The notes under the pieces were generated by a model. It had not been told where the DNA came from. It searched no databases and saw only the letters and a program-made list of their open reading frames with translations. This document shows positions 17,008 through 23,718 of a DNA stretch of 64,000 nucleotides, in pieces; within the stretch, counting starts at the first letter, position 1; the number at the start of each line of letters is the position of its first letter. Source of the stretch: a virus; IMG/VR virus record IMGVR_UViG_3300031972_001405, positions 1 through 64,000 of that record; one strand, given 5' to 3'. The translations under genes and the position numbers were made by a program.

Positions 17008-17036
17008 ATCATAGCATAAAGAAGGCAGGAGCGCAA
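17008..17036 (-). promoter_or_regulatory. Extended -10 promoter for the ParB-like gene
   Basis: TTGCGC (17031-17036), 17 bases, then TATGAT (17008-17013) preceded by TGC, giving an extended -10. The -35 lies in the loop of the terminator at 17021-17048. The gene starts 17 bases after the -10. Confidence 0.6.
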
Positions 17037-17048
17037 GCCCCTGCCTTC
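17021..17048 (-). terminator. Terminator-like hairpin after regA
   Basis: GAAGGCAGG pairs with CCTGCCTTC (9 bp, GC-rich) around a 10-base loop, followed by TTTATG only. The T-run is short, so efficiency may be moderate. It lies 55 bases after regA. Confidence 0.7.
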
Positions 17049-17102
17049 TGGTAGCGTTATATTCCGTTGTAGCGTGTCGCGCACGAAAGAGCGACGGTTT
17101 AT

Positions 17103-17543
17103 TTAGGCTGCTTCAACCTTCTTTTTCTTACCGATGTTGTACTTAGTCTCCAAAATCCACTCAGTTTTTTCTTTATATGCTAACACTTTGATCTGATTGA
17201 GTGGAGCAATACTCTCAACTGCTTCAGGATTCACAACACTAATCAAACCCCAGTCACAAAGAAGTTGAGTGATTCTGTTACGACGCTGAACATCATTAAG
17301 AGTCAGATTGGCATGTTTACCGTCAAGAGCAAACAGTTCCTTAAAATGAACGATATAGTATCTGCCCTGCTTATGCAGAATATGGCAGGACTGGTACAGT
17401 TTCTTTTCTTTACGAGAAGCAACACCAATGCGTGTTAGAGTTTCTCTTACTTTCAAAAAATCATCTGGTTCATTCAGTGCTACTTCGATCATGTTATCTT
17501 GTGACCAAGTAACTTCAGGTTCCTGAATGCTATTAGTTGTCAT
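17103..17543 (-). CDS. regA: RegA translational repressor
   Basis: A 146-residue protein of the T4 RegA family. Residues 15-146 show the typical VALNEPDDFLKVRETLTRIGV, SCHILHKQGRYYIVHFKELFALDG and RRNRITQLLCDWGL. RegA binds start regions of early mRNAs, including its own and clamp-loader genes, and blocks ribosomes. An N-terminal extension of about 12 residues is present relative to T4 RegA (122 aa), and a basic tail (KKKKVEAA) ends it. It overlaps gp62 by 4 bases (ATGA), as in T4 where the 44-62-regA order is the same. Confidence 0.93.
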   Translation of the reverse strand: MTTNSIQEPEVTWSQDNMIEVALNEPDDFLKVRETLTRIGVASRKEKKLYQSCHILHKQGRYYIVHFKELFALDGKHANLTLNDVQRRNRITQLLCDWGLISVVNPEAVESIAPLNQIKVLAYKEKTEWILETKYNIGKKKKVEAA

Positions 17544-17908
17544 CGTGTGCCTCCAACGTCAAGTCGCTGTTTAATAAAGTCGATTTGTTCTCTAGTTAGA
17601 ATTTTCAAAGACTGGAGTGCTTTTTCATTACTATATCCATAGTAAGATTTTATTGCCTCAAGGTCCTTTACCTTTTCCTTCTTGAGCCACGGAGAATATC
17701 TCTTCCGTTTTCTCAGACTATTTAGCAAAAATTTATATTGCATATCTTTGTTAAGATGAGAGTGCATGTTCATTTGATTAACAAACAGCACAGCATCCAT
17801 GTGTCCCGATAAGCAGCGATTGACAATGTATGGGGGATAAGACTTGATGTCTTCACTCAAATCTTCTTTGTTGATGTTGATACTATTGAGCCAGTCTTTG
17901 AGTTCCAT
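17540..17908 (-). CDS. gp62: Clamp loader small subunit, T4 gp62-like
   Basis: A 122-residue helical protein (MELKDWLNSININKEDLSED, then YPPYIVNRCLSGHMDAVLFV and a basic RKRKRYSPWLKKEK). This matches the cyanophage form of T4 gp62, which is shorter than T4's 187 residues. It joins gp44 to load the gp45 clamp. Between gp44 and gp62 the phage carries three extra genes, including a DNA methyltransferase, which is unusual compared with T4. Confidence 0.88.
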   Translation of the reverse strand: MELKDWLNSININKEDLSEDIKSYPPYIVNRCLSGHMDAVLFVNQMNMHSHLNKDMQYKFLLNSLRKRKRYSPWLKKEKVKDLEAIKSYYGYSNEKALQSLKILTREQIDFIKQRLDVGGTR

Positions 17909-18051
17909 TAATTAAAAACCGCAGTAACGCTAACAATTGTTGCTCCAGGATTACGAGCAAGAGCAACTTGTTTTGCATCTTGATAATCCCTAGCAATCAC
18001 CTCTTCTTTAAAGACCGTTCCTGCCTTAAACAATGTGACCTGGCATTTCAT
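17908..18051 (-). CDS. Conserved 47-residue protein
   Basis: Starts at the ATG at 18051 (MKCQVTLFKAGTVFKEEVIA); longer readings would sit far inside the methyltransferase gene. The predicted pattern is strand, strand, helix (YQDAKQVALARNPGA), strand (TIVSVTAVFN), a compact alpha/beta mini-domain. From memory, similar short proteins occur beside gp62 in cyanophages. It overlaps the methyltransferase gene by 26 bases. Function unknown. Confidence 0.72.
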   Translation of the reverse strand: MKCQVTLFKAGTVFKEEVIARDYQDAKQVALARNPGATIVSVTAVFN

Positions 18052-18868
18052 AATTAAAGAGTACGAGTTCCTTGCGTTCTTTCTGCTCTCGCATATACTC
18101 ACCTACAGAACGCATTGTATAGGTAAGACCAAACTCTCCTGCTTCCCAAGTTTTGAATCTTTCTTTGACCAGTTGAGACGAATTATAAGATATGAGTTGA
18201 GGAGCAACAAAGCGATCACAATTACTAGCAAAGACATCATGATCAAAGGACTTGTGCATATCACCCTTCTTACCATACAAGTTATCTTTGATATCGTATG
18301 GAGGATCTAAGTATGTGAAAGTATCTCGGTTGTCAGTTAAGAGTTTCTCATAACTGATGTTTGTGATCTTCCAGTTTTCAATTATCTGGGTGTAACCTGG
18401 AAGCTTCTCGATTCCTCGCATTGAGAAGTTGGAGTCAGACGCTTGCCTGCTAAAGGATGAGGACTCAGTGAGACCAGAAAAAGAGCACTTGTTAATAACG
18501 TAGAAACTACAAGCACGAAATAGAGGGGAAATGGAATGGTCATTTACAAGTTCCTTTGCTTCTAAAAACAATCCTCTGGCGGATTCTTGATCGGGATAGC
18601 GAGACTTCAGTTCCTGAAGACGCTTGAACATTTTGTATCCATCATCCTGCAAAGTCTTCCAGAAGTTGACCAGAGGTTCATACAAATCATTCACCCAGAT
18701 GTCTAGGTGCGGATACTTCTTGGTGATATGAATGGCTACACTGCCACCACCAAGGAAAGGTTCACGAAACTCTCTGTAGTCCCTGAGATCAGGGAGAAAG
18801 GTTTCTAGTTTAACGCAAGCACGGGACTTACCCCCTGGATAACGTAATGGTGTCTTGTAGGACTTCAT
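18026..18868 (-). CDS. dam: DNA adenine N6-methyltransferase, Dam/D12 class
   Basis: A 280-residue methyltransferase with the D12-class order. The PLRYPGGKSRA AdoMet-contact motif lies at 7-17, FREPFLGGGSVA (motif I) at 34-45, the target-recognition region in the middle, and TYLDPPYD (motif IV, catalytic DPPY) near 186. All key residues are present. Dam-like enzymes of T4-type phages methylate adenine, often in GATC, protecting DNA from host restriction or marking it. No partner endonuclease is adjacent, so it is probably a solitary methylase. The start forms TGATG with the upstream Sm-like gene. Its position inside the clamp-loader operon suggests insertion. Confidence 0.92.
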   Translation of the reverse strand: MKSYKTPLRYPGGKSRACVKLETFLPDLRDYREFREPFLGGGSVAIHITKKYPHLDIWVNDLYEPLVNFWKTLQDDGYKMFKRLQELKSRYPDQESARGLFLEAKELVNDHSISPLFRACSFYVINKCSFSGLTESSSFSRQASDSNFSMRGIEKLPGYTQIIENWKITNISYEKLLTDNRDTFTYLDPPYDIKDNLYGKKGDMHKSFDHDVFASNCDRFVAPQLISYNSSQLVKERFKTWEAGEFGLTYTMRSVGEYMREQKERKELVLFNYEMPGHIV

Positions 18869-19161
18869 CAGATAATTAGTTTCTTTTCATCAGGGGTAAT
18901 GACTTTGCTGCCATAAAGTTCATTATACTTCTTGGTGACAGTTGGATCTACTTCAGCAACGTAAATAACGTGCTTTCGATCCAGAGTAATTTCAGGTTTC
19001 TCCCTGTCAATTACAGTTGCCCATGGCATAAATCCATAGGATTGTCCGTTGGGTAGAACCACCAGACCATGTTGAACAGTGATAGTATCATCGGTTTCAG
19101 AAACAAGTTCTGCGATGACTTCTTCACCAGTTACGACGCGAATAAGTTTGAGATCGATCAT
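18868..19161 (-). CDS. Sm-like small protein, paralogue C
   Basis: A 97-residue protein with the shared pattern LKLIRVVTGEEVIAELVSE, an intermediate strand (ITVQHGLVVL), GFMPWATVI and HVIYVAEVDPTVTKKYNELYG. It is the best-preserved copy of the GEEVIAE strand among the four paralogues in this window. The fold suggests an Sm-like small barrel. It starts on the gp44 stop (ATGA) and lies in the clamp-loader operon. The role is unknown; RNA binding or protein bridging would be typical of the fold. Confidence 0.78.
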   Translation of the reverse strand: MIDLKLIRVVTGEEVIAELVSETDDTITVQHGLVVLPNGQSYGFMPWATVIDREKPEITLDRKHVIYVAEVDPTVTKKYNELYGSKVITPDEKKLII

Positions 19162-20105
19162 TTGAAGTTACACTCCACCATAATTTCTGTTAATGCTGCT
19201 AAAAGGTTTATTTCCTGGTCTGCTACGAACGCAATTTGATATTGATACTTAGCAATAATGAGCACAGCAGCAGCAATGCTAGGACCGTCAAGGGATGTAG
19301 TAAGAGAGTCGTAAATACGACGAAGAAGTACACTAGGATCATTGTCCAAATTATTAACGGTCCATTTCCTGACCGCTTGAAAATCCTTCTCCTTAAGAAA
19401 CTTAAGCAACTCACTGACCGAGACATCACTAAACGAAGCAAGAATAGCACTATCTATACTACCACCAACTGAGTAACGTTGCAACTCATTGAGTACACGA
19501 CGCCAGTCAGGAAAGTGCTTGTTGATTAACGTTGCCAATACTTTCTGATCATATTCGATATTCTCTGTCTCAAGAATAGTCCTGACACGGTTGAAGAAGT
19601 GTCCTGCAATTTCTGGTTTTTTCTTGTTTGGAATTCCGAATTCGACCACCGCACATCGGGAGTGGAGAGGTTCGATAATTTTGTTTTTGAAATTACAGGT
19701 GAAGATGAAGCGACAGTTGTTATAAAATGTCTCAATATTCGCCCGTAAGAGGAGTTGTACATCATGGGTTGTGTTGTCAGCTTCGTCAATAATGATGACT
19801 TTGTGCTTTGCATCCAGTGCTTGAAGTGATACGGTCGAAGCAAAGTTCTTTGCTTGGTTTCGTACCGTGTCCAGAAATCGTCCTTCATCAGATCCATTAA
19901 TAATAATATAATCGCAACCCAGTTGCTCACATAGAGCACGGGCCACAGTTGTCTTACCTACACCAGCAGGTCCAGATAAGAGTAAGTTTGGAATCTCACC
20001 TTTACTGAGAAAGTCTTGAAAGGTCTTTTTCAGATCACTAGGGAGAATACACTCATCAATTGTTTTGGGTCGGTATTTTTCAACCCAAAGAAAATCACTA
20101 CGCAT
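19158..20105 (-). CDS. gp44: Clamp loader large subunit, T4 gp44-like ATPase
   Basis: A 315-residue AAA+ ATPase of the replication factor C type. It has WVEKYRPKTIDECILP at the N-terminus, Walker A GPAGVGKTT (about 46-54), Walker B VIIIDEADNT (about 105), and the SRC motif (PLHSRCAV, about 145), which supplies the arginine finger. Four gp44 with one gp62 load the gp45 clamp at primer ends. The ATG at 20105 is used rather than a TTG 12 bases earlier. Length agrees with T4 gp44 (319 aa). Confidence 0.95.
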   Translation of the reverse strand: MRSDFLWVEKYRPKTIDECILPSDLKKTFQDFLSKGEIPNLLLSGPAGVGKTTVARALCEQLGCDYIIINGSDEGRFLDTVRNQAKNFASTVSLQALDAKHKVIIIDEADNTTHDVQLLLRANIETFYNNCRFIFTCNFKNKIIEPLHSRCAVVEFGIPNKKKPEIAGHFFNRVRTILETENIEYDQKVLATLINKHFPDWRRVLNELQRYSVGGSIDSAILASFSDVSVSELLKFLKEKDFQAVRKWTVNNLDNDPSVLLRRIYDSLTTSLDGPSIAAAVLIIAKYQYQIAFVADQEINLLAALTEIMVECNFK

Positions 20106-20256
20106 AATCGTAATCAATAATAAATTTGTCCTTTAAGTGCCAGTGAATGTCATCATGCACTTGTTGCATTGCATTGTGTTTGATTGCCCAGTGATCATCA
20201 TCCTCGTTGATGAGGACAGTGACTTGGGTTTTCACATCAACCCTAATTGCTTTCAT
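20098..20256 (-). CDS. Small acidic/His-rich protein, 52 aa
   Basis: A short frame from the ATG at 20256 (TAATG with the upstream stop) to the TAG overlapping the gp44 start. The product MKAIRVDVKTQVTVLINEDD continues with DHWAIKHNAMQQVHDDIHWH. A beta strand is followed by a helix rich in His, Asp and Trp. The tight junctions on both sides support it as a real gene. No known function. Confidence 0.65.
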   Translation of the reverse strand: MKAIRVDVKTQVTVLINEDDDHWAIKHNAMQQVHDDIHWHLKDKFIIDYDYA

Positions 20257-20768
20257 TACACCCACTCAGGTTTACGGTTGGGAAGACGAAGATAATTATC
20301 GCACACCCATGGTTTAGATGCAACATACATCTTATATTTGTCAAAGATGGATATTGAAGTGTCAAGCTTGAACTCATCAGGTCCTGCAAAGACAAAAGGA
20401 GTGTGATTATCCCACTTCACATAAGGAATGATCTCGTCAGCAGCAAGGAGAGTCCTATAGCAGGTATGGTTTTTTCCGTACCGATTATAATACTCGTCGC
20501 ATAAGGCAACGCCATGCTCAAGCAACCATCGAGAGTTTTCTACAGTCTCGTTTGCCCACTTGGTGCAAGGGTGATTACGGAACGCTCCTTTCTCTGTAGC
20601 ATAGGCGTTGCCATCTGCCTTAGGCAAAGTACCATAACCATGTCCCCACTTGTCTGAGGCGACTATAGCGAGCATCTGGCAGGTCTCCAGAGGCATCTTG
20701 ACAATGTGCTTGTCAGGTAGAACCTCGGCAGACTTGGCGGGAGACTCGTCAGTGACAAAGATGTTCAT
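20256..20768 (-). CDS. Conserved phage protein, possibly pyrimidine-dimer glycosylase-like
   Basis: A 170-residue product from the ATG at 20768 (ATGA overlap). It has the pattern LPDKHIVKMPLETCQMLA (about 18-35), then NHPCTKWANETVENSRWLLEHG and CDEYYNRYGKNH, and ends PNRKPEWV. Phage proteins with DKHxVKMxLExxQML and HPCxxWA are widespread. I recall some of them being annotated as pyrimidine-dimer DNA glycosylases related to DenV, but I am not certain the annotation is correct. The conserved His, Lys and Cys suggest an enzyme. It sits between the clamp gene and the clamp loader, so a DNA-repair role fits. Confidence 0.78.
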   Translation of the reverse strand: MNIFVTDESPAKSAEVLPDKHIVKMPLETCQMLAIVASDKWGHGYGTLPKADGNAYATEKGAFRNHPCTKWANETVENSRWLLEHGVALCDEYYNRYGKNHTCYRTLLAADEIIPYVKWDNHTPFVFAGPDEFKLDTSISIFDKYKMYVASKPWVCDNYLRLPNRKPEWV

Positions 20769-20980
20769 AGCAAATGCGATACAGAGATCACTAGGAGGAA
20801 TGTAACCATAATAACGATGTCCCAAGATTTTGTCCTTACAAAGTAAGGAATTGAAATACTATCACCCACCATCTGCAATACGACACCAAGTGTTGTATTG
20901 ATATGAAGGATAGTAAAGTAGGCAATGATCACAAGACCACTGCCTAATACTCTCATAAAGACATCAACTTTGGTCATCAA
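20765..20980 (-). CDS. Small membrane protein with two or three segments
   Basis: The 71-residue product MMTKVDVFMRVLGSGLVIIA continues with two further hydrophobic runs (TTLGVVLQMVGDSISIPYF and DIVIMVTFLLVISVSHLL) separated by a short basic loop (RTKSW). It is clearly an integral membrane protein. From memory it is conserved behind gp45 in T4-like cyanophages. Its ATG overlaps the gp45 stop. Why a membrane protein lies in the replication operon is unknown; anchoring or host interference are guesses. Confidence 0.8.
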   Translation of the reverse strand: MMTKVDVFMRVLGSGLVIIAYFTILHINTTLGVVLQMVGDSISIPYFVRTKSWDIVIMVTFLLVISVSHLL

Positions 20981-21648
20981 CCAAAAGTAGAATCGGGTTC
21001 TAGTGCAATAAAGTAACGGAGGTCATGATCCTTAGAAGTAAAGCAAGCAAGAAGTTTCTTAGAGATCTTAACCTCATAAGTTCCAGGAACTACGCGGATG
21101 TTCTCAACCTTGAAGTTAAAAGAAAACTCATCATTAGATTCAGCAACTACCACAGAATAGACATTGGAAGTGTCATTCTTTTTGTCGCGGACAATGAGTT
21201 TGACTACTCCATTTTCACCAATGACAGAGAGATCAGGTAATTGATACACTGCTGCTGCCTTAAGAACTTTTTCAAGTTGAGCAGTGGTCAGATCAAAAGC
21301 AACATCAACACTAGGAAGAGTCAGGGTTTGGTCTGGGGGAGCAATAATAACAGTGGGATCAGCAAAGAAATACTTGGAATGATTTTTACCTTCCCGAATG
21401 AATACATAAGAATCATTCTTGAAATCTAGGTCAGCATCACGATGTAAAGACAGACCGTTCAGGAACTGATTGAGATCATAGATACCAAAGTCCTTAGGAA
21501 ACTCCTCGGTGATAGTTGCCTCAGCCAAGATGTTTTTCATTACTGACATCGTGCGAAGTTGACTTCCTTGCTTGAAAAGAAGCGACTGATTAATTGAAGA
21601 GAAGTTCTTCAACAGGTTGAGAGTTTTGTCAGAGAGTTTCATTGTCAT
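20977..21648 (-). CDS. gp45: Sliding clamp, T4 gp45-like
   Basis: A 223-residue PCNA-type clamp subunit: KLSDKTLNLLKNFSSINQSL at the start, the inter-domain region with FDLTTAQLEKVLKAAAV near 120, and VVPGTYEVKISKKLLACF near the end. Three copies form the ring that holds gp43 on DNA. In T4 the same clamp also activates late promoters through gp55 and gp33, linking it to the TATAAATA boxes in this window. Length is close to T4 gp45 (228 aa). Two in-frame ATGs are possible (21648 with ATGA, 21642). Confidence 0.94.
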   Translation of the reverse strand: MTMKLSDKTLNLLKNFSSINQSLLFKQGSQLRTMSVMKNILAEATITEEFPKDFGIYDLNQFLNGLSLHRDADLDFKNDSYVFIREGKNHSKYFFADPTVIIAPPDQTLTLPSVDVAFDLTTAQLEKVLKAAAVYQLPDLSVIGENGVVKLIVRDKKNDTSNVYSVVVAESNDEFSFNFKVENIRVVPGTYEVKISKKLLACFTSKDHDLRYFIALEPDSTFG

Positions 21649-22058
21649 TGAGGGTAGATTTCACGGTTAGCGTTTTTGTCATTGAAATGCATTAGAAGCA
21701 CAGCATAATGCAGAATCTTCATAATGTCACGACGGGCGGTGCCTTTCTTGTCATATCGAGAGGCATACTTGAGAATGTTGGATCGGCAGAATGCTTCACC
21801 ATCACCACAAGCTTCGATAAGATCAAGGGTTTGAATCCTATCATCACCAGCAGAATAATGCTGATTATAAGTTCCAGAGATGTAATCTCTGAGCTCCTTG
21901 AGGATTTTTTCCTCGTTGTACTTAAGACGTTTGCCTTCATTGAAGGTTATTACATCGTCATTATTAAGGGTTATTCTATCGTCATTCTTATCTGGTGGAA
22001 TCCAGAAACCTTCCCCACTCATTTCGTAACCTTCGTTGATCAGTTCATCATAGTTCAT
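21645..22058 (-). CDS. DUF3310-like protein
   Basis: A 137-residue protein. The N-terminal third is polar. The C-terminal part contains DDRIQTLDLIEACGDGEAFC followed by RSNILKYASRYDKKGTARRD and IMKILHYAVLLMHF. This resembles the DUF3310 pattern of a short helix with D-x-I-E, a coupled N-x-x-K-Y-x-x-R and a final amphipathic helix. The family is frequent in phages and is sometimes fused to nucleotide kinases. No catalytic role is known. The ATG at 22058 lies just after the CobS-like stop. Confidence 0.8.
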   Translation of the reverse strand: MNYDELINEGYEMSGEGFWIPPDKNDDRITLNNDDVITFNEGKRLKYNEEKILKELRDYISGTYNQHYSAGDDRIQTLDLIEACGDGEAFCRSNILKYASRYDKKGTARRDIMKILHYAVLLMHFNDKNANREIYPQ

Positions 22059-22062
22059 TGTA

Positions 22063-23148
22063 TCAAAACTCCGTAGTGTTGTCAATAGTGTCAATAGTGT
22101 CAGTGTCAACATCAGCATCAATCTTAGCATAAAGATCGGTGAATGCACTCTTGGTTTCTTCATCGAAACGATTGAGACAGACTTGAATTGCTTTCAGTTT
22201 GTCACCCCAGATAGCATATGCACGAGTGATGTGAACTAGGCGACGGGTACTGATCACCTCATCGACACCACCATCATAGAAAGTCTTGCGGATGATGTCT
22301 GCCCAGTCAGCAAGACGCTTGCAGAAGTTCTCATCGTCACAAACTTTGGTGAGAATTTTAGTCTCAACAGCGACAGTAGGATACTCCTGCTCAAAGGTCA
22401 CAGGAAAACGCTCAAGGAATGCTTCATTCATAACATTGGTGCCGATGAAGCGACCATCCTCAGAACCTTTACCCTTGGTATTAGCAGTGGCAAAGATTTG
22501 AAAACCAGATGTTGGTTGAACATATGCCCCAGTCTTCTTCAAGAACACCCCCTTACCTTCAAGGATTGATTGAAGACAAAGGATTTTATTGGAGGCTAGG
22601 TCAATCTCATCAAGGAGCAAGATTGCTCCACGCTGGAGTGCTTCGATGACTGGTCCATTGTGCCATACAGTAGCACCATTCACAAGACGAAACCCGCCGA
22701 TAAGATCGTCTTCATCAGTTTCAATAGTAATGTTTACACGGATGAGTTCACGTCCAAGTTGAGCACATGCTTGCTCCACACCAAGAGTCTTGCCATTACC
22801 AGAAAGACCAGTAATGAATACAGGGTAGAACATATTAGACTTAACAATACGTTTTACATCAGCAAAGTTGCCGAATGGAACGAAGTTCTCATCCTTTGCA
22901 GGAATAAGATTCTGCTGAACTACAGGCATAGCAGCAGGTGCTTGATAGTTACGTTCAATTTCTTCCACTTTACGTTGAGTTACTTCCAGATTCCATTTGC
23001 CGCGACCAACCTTATATTGCTCAAGTCGTTTGGTAATAGTCTGATATGCAACATCATGAGAGGCACAAAATCCACGGATGTCTGCAGCCGTAAACTCAGA
23101 ACCATAGAGACTGCGAAGTTCTTCGATGTAGTTCACTTGAGAAGGCAT
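22063..23148 (-). CDS. cobS: CobS-like AAA+ ATPase (MoxR type)
   Basis: A 361-residue protein. The N-terminal 60 residues (YGSEFTAADIRGFCASHDV) resemble the CobS N-terminal domain. An AAA+ module follows, with Walker A GLSGNGKT (about 112-119), Walker B ILLLDEIDLAS (about 173), FQIFATANTKGKG (sensor 1) and ERFPVTFEQEYP. Cyanophages are known to carry this gene under the name cobS, the ATPase subunit of aerobic cobalt chelatase. The neighbouring VWA protein matches CobT, so the two would form an AAA+/VWA machine. The substrate in phage infection is uncertain. The ATG at 23148 is used; an upstream reading would not start with ATG. Confidence 0.9.
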   Translation of the reverse strand: MPSQVNYIEELRSLYGSEFTAADIRGFCASHDVAYQTITKRLEQYKVGRGKWNLEVTQRKVEEIERNYQAPAAMPVVQQNLIPAKDENFVPFGNFADVKRIVKSNMFYPVFITGLSGNGKTLGVEQACAQLGRELIRVNITIETDEDDLIGGFRLVNGATVWHNGPVIEALQRGAILLLDEIDLASNKILCLQSILEGKGVFLKKTGAYVQPTSGFQIFATANTKGKGSEDGRFIGTNVMNEAFLERFPVTFEQEYPTVAVETKILTKVCDDENFCKRLADWADIIRKTFYDGGVDEVISTRRLVHITRAYAIWGDKLKAIQVCLNRFDEETKSAFTDLYAKIDADVDTDTIDTIDNTTEF

Positions 23149-23183
23149 TTGGTTGATCCGTTTGGTATGTATATACAATACAC

Positions 23184-23207
23184 TAAAAAACCGCCCCGTG
23201 GGGCGGT
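23184..23207 (-). terminator. Strong intrinsic terminator after the HNH gene
   Basis: CCGCCCC (minus strand from 23206) pairs perfectly with GGGGCGG across a minimal loop and is followed by TTTTTT. It lies 11 bases after the HNH stop and 36 bases before the CobS-like start, so cobS expression needs read-through or its own promoter, which I could not identify clearly. Confidence 0.9.
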
Positions 23208-23217
23208 AGTGGACAGT

Positions 23218-23697
23218 TTATAAACTGGCCTTTCTATGAACATTGTTCTCCTTCGGAGTCACGTATCTGAGGTTATCGATATTGTTATTGGATGGATCAC
23301 CATCAATATGGTCAATCACCACAGTGTCGCGCACCCATTGCTTTGCTTCCTCAGGAAGAGTGTTCCAGACTTCCTTGAGTGCCTCTGGAGGATACTGATC
23401 GACAGGCTTCCATGCTTCCATCACTGCCTTGTGGACAGTAATATTCATCACAGATTTAGTACCACCCTTGGATCTAACGTGATCAAAGTCTTCAAACAAT
23501 TCTGGACTAATGACAACGGTGAAGTTGCATTCATCCAAGCGGCCGCGCTTACTATACTTGTAACGCCAGGATTTAAATTTATTACGAAAAGTGGTGTAGA
23601 TATCTCCACACCTATTCACATAATAACCAGGAATAGTAATACTATATCGAGTGAGAGCTCTCCACTCTGAATTGGATTCAATGCTAGTAATGATCAT
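23218..23697 (-). CDS. HNH homing endonuclease, free-standing
   Basis: A 159-residue protein. The N-terminal part (EWRALTRYSITIPGYYVNRC followed by GDIYTT) resembles a NUMOD4-type DNA-binding motif. The C-terminal part has VVIDHIDGDPSNNNIDNLRY followed by VTPKENN, a classic HNH core with the catalytic His and the closing Asn-x-x-Asn-Leu. Such genes are mobile and spread by cutting unoccupied sites. It sits between the VWA gene and the CobS-like gene and carries its own terminator, consistent with insertion into what is otherwise one operon. Base composition looks similar to its surroundings. Confidence 0.9.
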   Translation of the reverse strand: MIITSIESNSEWRALTRYSITIPGYYVNRCGDIYTTFRNKFKSWRYKYSKRGRLDECNFTVVISPELFEDFDHVRSKGGTKSVMNITVHKAVMEAWKPVDQYPPEALKEVWNTLPEEAKQWVRDTVVIDHIDGDPSNNNIDNLRYVTPKENNVHRKASL

Positions 23698-23718
23698 AAT
23701 TTTTTAGATTAAAGTAGA

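Noticed and set aside
23149-23183. A possible promoter for the CobS-like gene (TATACA-type box after the terminator)
   Set aside because: No reasonable -35 at 16-18 bases; the AT-rich stretch after a terminator makes such a box likely by chance.
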